In this document: one piece after another, positions 14,101 through 25,909 of the stretch | Numbering within the stretch: position 1 is the stretch's first letter | Layout: each line of letters begins with the position of its first letter | DNA from: Ceratodon purpureus | Taxonomy: Eukaryota; Streptophyta; Bryopsida; Pseudoditrichales; Ditrichaceae | Direction of reading: 5' to 3' | Assembly (NCBI GenBank): GCA_014871385.1 | Contig: CM026429.1 | Coordinates: 15,633,578 to 15,697,577, forward strand | Length of the DNA: 64,000 bases | Made by a program: the position numbers and the translations under genes | The notes under the pieces: model-generated | What the model was told of the DNA's origin: nothing | The model's input: only the letters and a program-made list of their open reading frames with translations | Database searches by the model: none

Positions 14101-17100
14101 ATGCTTCTCAGTAAATCGATGTACATTCTGATTAACTTCTATGACAGCGAGTTCTTATATCAAGAGCATGTAATTATCCGTGAGCAATTTTATTTGGTCA
14201 TGCCGTGGAATGCCGTGTAATTTGACGTACACAGGATGTCATTTACTGATTCGCATCTGTGATTGATACATAGGAAACAAGGATATCTCAGATGAGAAGG
14301 CAAAGTCGCCTGGGCAAAAGGGTCCAGTGCTCCAAAAAGGAAGATTCTCGGTCACCTCAGATGACGTGAACTTGGAGGTAATGCACCGCTGCTTCTACCT
14401 TATCCATTCAAATGAAGCTAGTAAAGGAACAATGATGTTATGCACAATGGTTAACTGAGTGGACATTTTGTATACGAATTTTGTTACATAGATTTACATG
14501 TGCCAAAGCATTCCTTGAGGAATAACTCTCTTCAGATTTCACCTTGCTGTTTCATCCAAATTATATTGAACGCTCTTCGTTGTAAGAGTGGCAAGAGCCT
14601 GAGAGTGTCCTTGTTTGTGCCTTGTTAAGGATTCTCCACCTGTGACCTCAAGGAAAAGCTCAAATGCCCAGGTACACAATGTCTCTGATTCGTCTTCAGT
14701 CTACAAACAAAAATCTTTCTCTGTAGCTCATAGATGTCCTTCATGACCGATTCTGCATTCTGCAACCATTTAGTCCCCTGGGTTTCTAGCATGGTTGGGT
14801 TTACCAAGCCACTCATGATTACTTAATGTGCAGGCATCACTTCACAAGTCTCCTAGTGCCGGCGAGTGGTCCAATGATCGGAAAAGCCCAGTACGTTTGA
14901 ACCTCCTGCTCGGAGTTCATTTTCATTTTTTGGAATTCAGCCCAAACTTGTCTAACAGTCTCGATTAAGTGATAAAATCATCAGAACTGGACCATTTCTA
15001 TTGAGTTCGCTGCTGTTCCATCAATGACTGGCTTAGTTCCTTTTATTCCAAGGCCAACTCTGTGACATCATTGCCGATGTGGTGCGATGAACCTAATTGT
15101 ATCTATCAAAGCCCTAACCCGTTTCTAACCTGTGAAAGTGATCTTGCTATTTTCTAGTGTTATGTCGCCATTACAAGCGAACTTGCCAATTCTCGTAATA
15201 GTTTTGATTGTACTAGAGTTGTGTATAGTATTCGAACATGAACAGCTTCTTAACCCTTCTTAACAATGTCATGTTGATTGAACGTGCGAAGGTCTTGCAA
15301 TATTCGGCATCCATGAACCAACAGTCGACGGCAGCAAATCAGAATACTAATGGTGCAGTATCACTGAGTGGTGGAATCATATCTCACTTACATCAGATCC
15401 TTCAACATGGGCAAAGACAACAGGTGAACTGCATTTTCTCTTTACACAAGTTGACACTGGTCTCTTTAGTGCACTCATACTCATATTTATTGAGGATTAA
15501 TCGACGTAGCAATTCAACGCAGTGGTACTAATCTAACAATCTTGCAATGATGGGAATTCAGTTTAAGTTTCTTTGGCAAGGTATCTGTGAATCAAGTTGT
15601 TCAGATTACAATGAGCAACATTGTTGCAAAGACCCAATAGTATGGTTTCTGTGGTGTACAAATAGAAGCCCTTCGTGCTTTGTCATGAATGATGACATGT
15701 TACTCTTCTTTTTGGTAACAAATTTGCGGCAGCAGTTTGCGAGATTGCTAGAATTGTCTATTGTCATGTGCCTCAATGCACTTTTAACTTCTGAATTTGA
15801 TTACAAAAGATTTGCAATTGGTTGCTGGTCCATAATTACCATCTCAACTCCTTTTTCACGCAGGAAAGCATCTTGAATCTAATTCAGTCTATCAGTTCAA
15901 GTGACGTTGGTAACTGTAAGTTCCTTCGAGTTCAGTGGAAAAATAAAATATTAAGTAGCAGTATTATTTTATTTAAACTATATAATTTATTGTCTATTTA
16001 TGTTTAAATTTGAAAATGTTCATGTGTATATTTAGAAGGACATGAATTTATCCTAATTGATAACTCTGCAATTGATTTTTGTGGATGCAGTACAAGCTTT
16101 AAATTCCGCCTCACGATATCTGCGAAGTTTCAGCGCGAACTCTGCGGGTGATACCTCGGTGAGCATGTCTGACAGAATCTGTTTTGATTAAAATACTTAC
16201 CTCGTTACTTCTCTCGATTGAGTCAGGGCTAGGTTGATACTGTTCACTGTCGTATGTGCACTCATGAATGTTTATTAAGTATTCATGCTACGGGGAAGCA
16301 ACAAGAATACCTTTGTATTCGGGTGTAATTCACATGCTGTATTTTTTGTATATGGTCAAAGTGAGTAGCTTCTGCTATAGCCAGTCTGCCAATCCTAGAA
16401 ATCTACTCAATGTCAAACTCTTCATACATGGTGTATTGGTTCGCTTGTAGGGTGCCTCTGGTTCACCACGAAGTCCACGTTATGGATCTCGAAATCGCCC
16501 AAGTCAGGTGTGCAGCGCTTGATGTGCTCAAAATGCTTTATTTGGCCTTAATACGTGTATTGGTTTTCCTGTCATTTTGTAATCTATGAAGAGAAAGATG
16601 CCAGATCGTATTCAAAATACCAGCTATACCTTGGGCTTATTTAATTCGAGTAATTTTTGGGACTTCTACTGCATATTAGTTTCCAGGGAGATGGCACGTT
16701 CAGATCTTTCATTTTCTGCCCTTAGTAATTGCACAATGCTGCCACTTCACTGGAACGGACAAAGTGAAATCATGCTATCAGTTTAACGATCGTGCTATTA
16801 GTCATGCTATGTATTCTCAAAGATTTAAATTTTTTCATTTCAATTGTCAGATTGAGGTATCCCAAAAAGGGTTCTACAACTGCCAGGTCGAGGTTTCGAC
16901 AGACAAGGAGCGTGAGCTTCTTCATCAAGTATCTGATCTTCAGTCCAGGTTGGCAACTTTCCAGCATGATGAAGTTGTTTACAAGCAAATCGTGTGATCT
17001 CTGACTCAAATTATGTTCTGTTCACACGATGTTTCAAAAGCGTCAAAAGTTTAGACATATGATCTGATGAATCTCCTCTCATTTGAAATGTTTGTGTCAG

Positions 17101-17422
17101 GATGGCAAACCTGGTGGATGAGCTGCAAACTGTGAAACTGCGTAATGTTTCGGTAAGTTTGTTCAGATAAGCAACCTGCAACAGCCGGCTTCAGTGCTCA
17201 CGTCAATTTCTAGATGGTGAATTTTTGACTGTCTAACTCTTCGACTAGGTATTCTCTTGTAGACAGAAATAATGTGTGGGAATTTTGATCAATATCCTCA
17301 GAGGCATCCTAACCTTTAGGTTGTTGAACACTATTCAGCTTGAACGCCAGCTAAATGCTATTTACAACAAAGAGGAAGAAGAAAGGATAAGGAAGGAGGA
17401 CGCGGCCAAGGAGAATGGGTGA
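8177..17422 (+). CDS. STE20-type protein kinase, plant BLUS1-like (OSR1/SPAK-related)
   Basis: Serine/threonine kinase of the plant BLUS1-like STE20 group, rebuilt as 22 exons, 2,532 nt, 843 aa, all phases consistent. Exons: 8177-8335, 8764-9018, 9325-9449, 9773-9817, 10025-10106, 10346-10414, 10741-10911, 11102-11152, 11468-11536, 11866-12102, 12290-12366, 13065-13346, 13938-14098, 14274-14377, 14834-14890, 15292-15423, 15864-15915, 16091-16158, 16451-16507, 16851-16993, 17101-17152, 17339-17422. Visible motifs: glycine loop GQGVTATVY (20-28), VAIK lysine K42, alpha-C Glu59, HRDVK (134-138), DFG (154-156), and activation segment ending GTPCWMAPE with T177. All catalytic residues are present, so it should be active. 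After the kinase come the family motif [16 protein letters not shown], a long charged Arg/Asp/Ser-rich region and a short C-terminal coiled coil. Arabidopsis BLUS1 acts in stomatal blue-light signalling; the role here is unproven. Confidence 0.93.
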
Positions 17423-18847
17423 ACTTACAGTATCAAAGACCAGCTACTTGCCATGTCGGTTTTAGGCGCCAAAATACTGTATAGTGCCGACCAGGTGGGT
17501 TATTAGGCCAAAAAGACCAGTCCAGTATACTAGTTAACCATGAATCGAGATCTATGTTCTAATGATCGCATTCGACCATAGACTGTTCTCTGATGCAAAG
17601 TGGACATAACATCCGGATGCAACAAAGGAAAAAGGAGATTAGTACAAGCATCGGATAATTTCTTCAGAGAAATTCGGAATAGCTCCCTTCAGTTTACGAA
17701 GCCACTTATTTATGCTTTAGATATCGGCTTCTTACCAAACCGCAGACTCGTGCTGTGATGCCTCATGTAATATGCTTTCAATCCTCGTTTAAGGCAATTG
17801 GACAACTCCCCAGAGTATATCAACTCAAGAACACAAGGATATGCTAGATTCTTAAACGTGGGTATTGGAGCATTTTTGCTACTATTCGAGACGCCTCAAA
17901 CACGTCTAGTTTCTACTCTTTGTGCCTTGGTTCTTCAACCTTTCCTCAAGGTTCTAATGGAGCAGTGTTATAGAGTTGGGCAATATTTTCAATGTGAGAA
18001 ATATGTTGAGAATATGTTCACTACAGGATTACGTTGTTACCAGATATTCTCAGGTTCTTGACTCAGAAGAAAACTTCGACACATCACCGTCAACTTAAAT
18101 TGAGCTCAAGTGGTATTCTGAAGTAGCCATAAAACATTGTAACATTTGACTAACTGCATGTCACTTAACGCAACTAACACATCTGTGACACGAAGCGGAT
18201 CCTTATTGTCGAATTGCAACTTACAAATTGAAAGGCAGTCAGTATCATGACCATAAATTGAAAATCCGTTCAAAAACTATCAAGAATATATCAATAACTA
18301 TACCTCTCTATGACACGATTCGAATGATAATTTTGATTCTCAGCTTTAGTAGGAAGATACTACATACTCAACATTCCGTGGAAAACTCATTGAATTTGTT
18401 GTAAATAGAACGGAATCATCTAGCAGGATGTCTGACACTAAATTCTAAAACTTGTAAAGATTTAATCACCAAGTTTAAAATGCATTGTGGAGATAATAAT
18501 CCTGGTTAATCTTAGACGATGCTTTGAAATTCCTCATTCTAAAGACTTCCTAGATTAGGAAGACAAAGCATCGTATTTCATTCAAAAACATGAAGGGTCG
18601 GAATATGTTTCAAGATTTCCAACTCATGATTTGTAACATTACAGGACTGGCTTTTCAGTTTCAAGAAGAAAACTTTGTTATTGCTCAGATTGGAGTTGTC
18701 TGCCATTCCAGGTATATAATCTATGAACAAATGCAGTATAGTATATGATGTAAACATACTCGTTTTCAGACTACTCGCTCAATCAACCATTTATATTATG
18801 TTCATATTGAAGATTACCTTGCTACTCAGTTAGCCTTGAACCGTAAC
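17423..18847. other. Convergent 3' flanks of the kinase and SDR genes
   Basis: The kinase (+) and the SDR (-) end facing each other about 1.4 kb apart. The interval should hold both 3' UTRs. No further gene, tandem array or hairpin stands out. The 87-aa frame at 17.8-18.06 kb shows no recognisable features. Confidence 0.5.
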
Positions 18848-20750
18848 CTACAAGCGAGACTTCATTCCACCTGCAACGACTATAGTCTCCCCAGTAATAT
18901 AAGCCGAATCATCAGAAGCCAGGAAAGCTGCTGTAGCTGCCATATCACCAACTGTTCCCAATCTCCTCAAAAGAGTTTGAGATTCGATCTCCTCCCGCTG
19001 CAAAAGAAAACCAAAGTATATCTTCATAAGAACTATGAACAAGCAGTGTGCGTGATATTAAGAACCATGCCTACAAATCTTGCGAAAGTATGTAAATGAT
19101 ATTCTATGTTGTGTACAAATTTCTGGACAGCACACATTGAACCACCTGTGATGAACAAAAAGATATGTGATAGTGGTTGACGAACGTACAGCTGCGTCAT
19201 TTTGAACAAGAAAGTCTGCAAAGTGTGTCGGCACGAATCCTGGTGCAATTGCATTCACTCGAGTCTGAGGTGCCAACTCGGCTGCGAGACCCTGTGTAAA
19301 CCATCATCGCACATCATCCATGTCAGTTACCAGAATAAGATGAGACTTGTATATTTCGATCTCTACTGCACCATTGCTAACAGCTAAGGTTAACAATCCA
19401 TTTCCCGGTTCGATAGGCCAATCAACAACAGTGTGACAAATGCTTGAAGGGTTGCATTTTGCACCTTGGTAAGACCAAGAAGAGCGGTCTTCATGACACC
19501 ATACATAGCTAAAGATGATGCTGGATTGTAGGCCGCAATGGATGATATGAACATCACTGATGAATTCGCCGAAAGGTGAGGCGCTGCTGCCTAAAAGAAA
19601 AAGAACAAATGGAAGAATCCAGACCATGAATGCGTTAGTTTCAGAAAGTAAGCACGTAATAAAGACCACCGCCTTCGAATGTCTGTTCACAAAGAATCGC
19701 TGTTTTCAGCTAATTTCTAAGCAGAATCCCGACCTCAAAACTTAAAAGCTAGTTTGTCAATGACATACATGATGCACATAGGAAAATCTAAAATATGTGG
19801 ACACAAAAACCAAATTATAGAACTCAAACTGCTTCTCATGATAAACGTCAACAAGCCTACACACTTACACACCTGCACAACTTGTACTGAAGCCTTCAAA
19901 TTCACCTCCCAGAGCTTGTCAAGAGCTTTCTCTGACATAGACACGATAGGGTCGATTGAGGGATTTGCTGCTGCATTCGACACAAGGATATCTATCCGTC
20001 CATATTTCTGCAATTTAAAGACATCCAGAAGTAGTCAACATCCATAATGTCACATGCTAGTGACATCCTATTCTTAATCCAATCTGCAACCCATCATACC
20101 AAATCAGCAAAATAGGATAGCGGAAGCTCCAGCAGACCATTCTTGACCTAAGAATTTCAAAAACGCTAGAAAGATCCATTCATGCACATGATGGAGATGA
20201 CAAACAACAAAGTCATTTCATTCCTTCTCTTACCTCAACCGCACTCTCCATGAGCCTCTTCCTCTGATCAGCCGAAGATACATGACACTCCAAGCCAAAC
20301 GCTTCAATGCCCTTGGATTTCAGCTTCTCCACCGCCTCATCAACATTTTTCTAACAAACAACCAAATTCATATCCAACTTCAGAAAGAGCTTCAAATCCA
20401 ACAAAAGCACACTTGGTCATACAAAGCCCAGATCAAAAATCCATAGACCACATCACAATTCCAAATCATGCAAAATGTATCCAAATTCAAACATAAAATA
20501 GCCCAAGATGTGAACAACATGCCAATCACCATATCAATCATCACAAAATTAACTCATACAAAAAATCCAAAAAATCCAAAATAAAATAAAATCATATCAA
20601 ATAAAGGCAGGGACTAACCTGCTTGCGAGATGAGATGACGACGGACGCTCCCTCCAAGCCAAGGCGCTCTGCAATGCTGAACCCAATTCCTTGCGTGGAA
20701 GCTGTGACCACCGCAACTCTACCCTCGAGCCTCCGTGGAATCGCAGCCAT
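18848..20750 (-). CDS. IBR1: Peroxisomal short-chain dehydrogenase/reductase, IBR1/SDRa type (DHRS4-like)
   Basis: Six exons, 762 nt, 253 aa: 20750-20619, 20350-20234, 20007-19873, 19590-19465, 19291-19190, 18997-18848. Classical SDR features are visible: the N-terminal nucleotide-binding motif TASTQGIG in place of TGxxx[11 protein letters not shown] for the NAG motif, and the catalytic set Ser145, Tyr158 and Lys162 (YGVMK). Next come the family segment RVNAIAPGF and the C-terminal GGMKSRL. The last three residues, SRL, are a peroxisomal PTS1 signal. This matches the plant IBR1/SDRa proteins, peroxisomal SDRs needed for the beta-oxidation-like conversion of indole-3-butyric acid to auxin. The symbol is by homology. 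A DHRS4-like carbonyl reductase is the alternative name. The promoter lies toward 21 kb, in a divergent arrangement with the CYB5D2-like gene. Confidence 0.92.
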
Positions 20751-23189
20751 CTCTTCCCAGCTCTTCAACTACAACACCCCTCTTCCACAAGCAACTACCC
20801 AACTGCGCAAAGACTCTCGTCGAAGCTCACAACTCACCACTGATCCGCCTCCGATCGCTTACACCAAATACATGAGTTCCACGAGAATTCAGAGCACATT
20901 CAAGGGAAAATTCCAAGCGCATGAGTTCAGTAGCGGGTGATTCGAATTGTGGGTTGCGAAGGGAGATGCCTGGGGTGTCTTCGATGCTCGACACAAGGGA
21001 AGGGATGCGTGACCACGGTGGCGGTGGCTATGGCGATGGCGAACGCGCACCTGCACTGGCCATCTGGTCAAGGAATTCCAGGCATGAGCCTCCTCATCTA
21101 AACAAAATGTAGAGTCTAGAAATCAACATGTTCGATATGGGTAGATACGGATAGTTTCGGTGGGCGTGACGGTTCTGGGATTCAATAACGGTCTTAGGGT
21201 AAAGTGATGGTTTTGGGGTGAGGTGAGGGTTTTGGGGTAAAGTGATGGCTTTGGGGTGAGGTGAGGGTTTTGGGGTAAAATGATGGTTTTGGGGTAAATT
21301 GATGGTTTTGGGGTGAGGTGAGGGTTTTGGGGTAAAGTGATGGTTTTGGGGTAAAGTGATGGTTTTGGGGTAAAGTGATGGTTTTGGGGTAAAGTGATGG
21401 TTTTGGGGTGAGGTGAGGGTTTTGGGGTAAAGTGATGGTTTTGGGGTAAAGTGATGGTTCTGGGGGTTTTCTATGCCTGTGGTAGATTGTAGGGATCGAA
21501 TGTTTTGGGTTTGGAGGATGATGATGGTCACGGTTTGAGTATGTTTTATTTCAGATGGCGTTTGCAGATATTGCGCACCGAAGGATTTTGGACGATGTAA
21601 GTGTGTGTGACTAGAATTGAGAGTAAAGTGCTTACGCAAGGTCACATTGCTATTGAATGTGCATTCATAATTTGCTGTGTGGAAAATGCTTGTGATCCTG
21701 CAGATGGTCATTGGTTAATTTTTTTTTTTAAATGTTTAGATGAGGCTTTGATAGATCCAAAGACATATGATTTTTAGCTATAAGGAACAAAGTGGTTCTT
21801 GTGTTTCAAATGCTACATTTTTTTTAAAAAGAAATTAGCAAATGAATTATTTGCAAATAGAAGTTATGGAAAGAAGTGAAGTGATTAAAAAAATAATTGT
21901 TTAGGGATTAGTATTAGAATACAAACTAGAATTCTCCAACCTTTTTCATTTGATTAGAAAAAAAGAAAAAAAAATATATTTGTTATGTTTGGATATGTTT
22001 GAATTGGAACTAAAGCAAATAATGGAGTGGAATTGAAAATTTGGCTTGAAGCTTGGAACATTACTTTAGAATACAAACTATGATCATTCCAACATTTTTT
22101 TGTGCTAAAATCTTTGTTTCCAAATGATTAAAATGGTACTGGACATTTTGTTTTCAACATTGAAGCACAAGAAATGTTGAAATGTTCTCGAGGATCGGTC
22201 TTACTATTCATTCCAAAAAGCACAAAAAAACAAAAAAATAAAAATCACAAATAAGAAAGTGATCCTAAGGCAACTTTGGCTCTAAATCAGTTAGGTACTT
22301 TCCAACTACAAGAAAACGAACAAAGCAAAGTATCTAGGTTAGGGCATGGAACAGCAACTTGGTCCAACACACACCTTTTAATCAACACAATACCTGCTAC
22401 AGCACTAGAAATCAAATCACCGGAATCCAATAAATTTTTAAAATAAAATTCCTTGCCCTACAAGCCCCTCTCCCTCCCACAGGGGCATCATCATCGCCTC
22501 CCTAGGACCTGGCCCAGCGCTGCCAAGCCCCCTTCTCCCCTTTCACAACTTGCACAGGTCTGGAGTAACTCAACTCAAACTCAAACTCAACAGGTCTCAA
22601 CTCCTCTTCCTGCCCTCTCTCTCTCTCTCTCTCCAAGGTTGGGTTAACTTACTTGCCAACAAGGTACTACTACTCAATTATGCCAACCATCTAGCATAAA
22701 ACCTCAGGTTATGTCGGCCGGGACACCACCCAAGTTCCAACCTTGTAGGCCACGGAGGCAGGATTCTGAATCGGTTCATCTCGTATTGGTGCTTGCTGGA
22801 GCATCAGCTCATTGCCAGGTATGGTATTGTCAAAGTTATGGTTTTTCATCTTTGTATGGGTTGGGTTTTCATGTTAGGTCATGTTGGGGTGATTTTGGGG
22901 TGATTTTGTAGTGATTTGATGGTGATCTAGCGTCAAAGGTGAGGCTTTTGGGTTATGTCGGTATGATGGGAGTGGGGATGAGTTTGCATGTTTTTTTTTT
23001 TTTTGTTTTTGGTTGGGATGAGTTTGAGGAATGGGGGGTTGTTGATGAGCAGGTGCATGTGGGGGTTGTGAGGATCGGCGTTGGAGGGGGATCTGCATGG
23101 TGAGTGGGGAGTTTTGGTGAGGTGGAGGAGGAGTTGGGAGTTGGAGGTGATCTTTGGAGGGAGGGGAGGGATCAAGGGGGTAGGGCAGG
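20751..23189. promoter_or_regulatory. Divergent intergenic region between SDR (-) and CYB5D2-like (+)
   Basis: About 2.4 kb that must include the promoters and leaders of both genes. It contains the 19-bp minisatellite (21197-21468), AT-rich DNA (21.7-22.45 kb), a short CT run near 22,616-22,635, and G-rich sequence with repeated GTGATTTTGGGG just upstream of the CYB5D2-like start. No supported gene. The long frames on the - strand at 21.1-21.7 and 22.9-23.6 kb arise from the repeats and the antisense of the coding exon. Confidence 0.5.
21197..21468. repeat. 19-bp minisatellite, about 14 units of two alternating types
   Basis: Direct tandem repeat with a 19-bp period. Type A is close to GGTTTTGGGGTAAAGTGAT. 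Type B differs in the second half, reading TGAGGTGAG. The order I read is A B A B A A B A A A A B A A, with few point changes. It lies about 450 bp upstream of the SDR start codon. Because 3 x 19 bp is a whole number of codons, it also gives a repetitive open frame on the - strand, which I do not regard as a gene. Confidence 0.9.
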
Positions 23190-25909
23190 ATGGAAGTAGC
23201 GTTGGAGGGGAATGAAGGTGTGCATAATTCACCTGAGGTTCGAGGTGGAGGTGGAGATGGTGAGAGGGTAGACGAAGGGAACATGGTCGGTGAGGAGAAT
23301 GAGATTGCTGGGGAGATATCAGGGGAGGTTCAGGATAGGGCGGTTGAAAGCCCTCAGATGTCGTCCGAGGGGCAGAGTGTAGATGGATTTGCAGAGACCT
23401 CGTCGAAGCCGGAGCAGGTTGTAGCTGAGGAGCCGGAGACACGGCCATCGTTGGATGAGGTATGGGAGTCGATAAAATCGAAAGATGGTGCACAGGCTTT
23501 GCTTGAAGCTCAGGAGGCTCGAGAATCCCAGGAACCCCATGATGAGGGTAACGAGAAGGGGGGGCTAAGTGAAGCACCGCAAACTTCACCTGAATTGAAG
23601 CACGTTCCTGAGATCAAGGAGAGAGCGAGACCAAGCTCGTTGCGTACTCGACCTAGCACTCGTGCGAAGCGGAATGTGACCTTCAAGGATGATTACGAAA
23701 AGGTGGAAGAGGAGAAGGTGCACAGGCCAGGAATGAGAAGACAGCCCGGGGGACGACAACAGAAAATGCCGCCTGCATGCTTAGGACTTTTCTTGGCCTT
23801 AGCTCTTGCTTCTCTTATCGTTTATATTGCTTCGCCAAAGATCCCTACGAAACCTGTAAGCAGTAATTAGTCTCTCTTTTAGACGTTTGTCTAGTTTACA
23901 TTGCTATGGATGGGTTGTGCTAGATGGAAATTGGAATTAGAATTTGTATTAATTCTTAGAGAGTCATGCATGTCTTGAATCTGTATGTTTGCTTCTAATG
24001 TACAGAGTTGTATTTATCTGCTAAATGACATTTTTCTGAAAGAGTCATTGTTTTTGTCTGTGTCTGCAGCGAATGTGGACAAGTGTAGAACTAGAAAAAT
24101 ACAATGGGACCGACAATTTACCTCCTCTACTTCTTGGCATTTTGGGGTATGGTTTCGCTCTTCGTTCTGGATCGGCCCACTCCGATGTTGATTCAGTGGT
24201 GTTGGTTTGAGAAGTTTCTCACATGGACTAGGCTTGTTCAGATCGCAGTAGAATTACTAGGTTGGAATGATTTCACGGAATAGTTTCGATACCCTTCATT
24301 GCTCTTTACACCCAACCAGTAACCGATTGTTTCCAAATGCTGATTGTATGACGGATTTTCTGAACTAGCTAGGAAATTTGCTTGCTAGGTTCAGTATTTT
24401 TGGGTGTCTTGGTGATAGTTTGTTGCAAGGTAGCAAATAAGTTCTCTACTGCTCTGAGAGAACTGGTTTTGGTGCTAGAAAATTGGGAAACGATTTATTT
24501 TGATATACAACGTGTCCTGCATGTCTCTGTATTAACTGTATGTAAGTTTAAAAATTGCCAGGAGTGTCTTCGATGTCAGTAAGGGCTGGCAACACTATGG
24601 ACCTGGGGGCAGCTACCATCACTTTGTGGGAAGGTATGCAACAATCTCAACTCTGAATCTTATTCAGTAACTTCTAGGTGCTCTTATTTTCTCTTTTTCC
24701 TTGAAATTATTTCCGACTTACTGGATTTTATTTATCTACGATGGTGCGTTTGATGTCATCACACATGAGTGTCGTGTAATCCATGAAATCGTTCAGAATC
24801 GCTTACCTATTCTGGTTTGTTCTCTTTTGCTGTTATGACCCCTTGATGCGCATAAATGTCTTACTCATGGCTTTTCCCTCTTGTTTGTTATGCATTCAGA
24901 GATGCGTCTCGTGCATTTGTCTCAGGAAACTTTTCTGGTAAGCATCTACCATTGTGGAACTATTGTGACAGATAGTATTTACCAAATTCCTAGCCTTGCA
25001 CACTTTAAACGTCACTAGAATCCTTTTTGACATGTATTTCCCATCAGAAAAATACTGGCTCTTATGGTCTTAATCCTTCTTAGAAATGGAGGTGCTCCAT
25101 ATAGTACACGTTGTAGTGGGTCTGAATGGTGCGCTGGGTGTGATTGTCGTTGAGCAGATGATGGATTGACAGATTCATTAGAAGGCCTCACACCCTCACA
25201 GGTGAGATTTCAATCTTTTATCCATGTAATACCCTGAGATTGCACATATTTGGAAGGTGGTTATGCGACTTTGGAACCTAAAGTTATTACCTGTGCTTGC
25301 AGATCAAGGCTATCGATGATTGGAGGTTGTTCTTTCTTAGCCGTTACGTGTAAGAATTCTTTCCACAACTCACCAATTCAGGCTTGATGTTACATTTCTA
25401 GTGTGTCTCTACTTCACGTGGAATTTCACTCGACACTCAATGTCTGATTATTGTGTTTTTGCAACAGCTACTTAGGAAAGCTAGAGGGAACATTCTACAA
25501 CAAGGAAGGAATACCAACTAAGAAGTTACACCTAGCGGAGAAGGAGGTAAAGAAGGCGGTCAAGATTGAAAAACAACAAAAGTTAGATGAAGAGAGGTTT
25601 CCAAACTGCAACTCCAAATGGACACAAGACAAAGGTGGAGAGGTACGCAGCTGTGCATATCATTCCGTAACACGTTCCTGCATACATGTGCATACATATT
25701 TCATAAACTTACGTTGTTTGTGTATGCTGTCAATCCAGGTTTGGTGCAATGATGGAAAATTTCCTCGCATTGCCGAGTTAGTATCCGAGGGTCCCAAGCG
25801 AGGACCTCCACGGACACGCTGTGCATGTCTCGCACAAGAAGAGCTCCAGCTTCCAGGTCTGAAAGGTTACGATGGCTGTGATGCCCTCTCTAGCAGGTGC
25901 AAAACATAG
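23190..25909 (+). CDS. Membrane-anchored cytochrome b5-like haem-binding protein (neuferricin/CYB5D2-like, MAPR family)
   Basis: Eight exons, 1,290 nt, 429 aa: 23190-23855, 24070-24146, 24562-24633, 24900-24937, 25158-25201, 25303-25349, 25468-25642, 25739-25909; all phases agree. Residues 1-190 are charged, acidic and low-complexity. A hydrophobic helix follows at about 194-214 (GLFLALALASLIVYIAS), giving a single-pass membrane anchor. A cytochrome b5-like/MAPR domain begins at about 223 (ELEKYNG, then VFDVSKGWQHYGPGGSYH, and RDASRAFVSG with the DDW region downstream). The C-terminal part has WCNDGKFPR and RCACL, typical of CYB5D2/neuferricin homologues. The family binds haem and localises to endomembranes. 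The acidic N-terminal extension is longer than in animal neuferricin. The start is the first ATG of the open exon; an upstream exon cannot be excluded. Confidence 0.88.

Noticed and set aside
21094..21711. 205-aa frame on the - strand with repeated PKPSLYPKTITLPQNHH
   Set aside because: It is the translation of the 19-bp minisatellite; 57 bp (three units) is a whole number of codons, so the open frame is a repeat artefact.
22933..23589. 218-aa proline/serine-rich frame on the - strand
   Set aside because: Antisense of the first CYB5D2-like exon and its G-rich leader; no domain, and the + strand exon is supported by splicing phases and a membrane segment.
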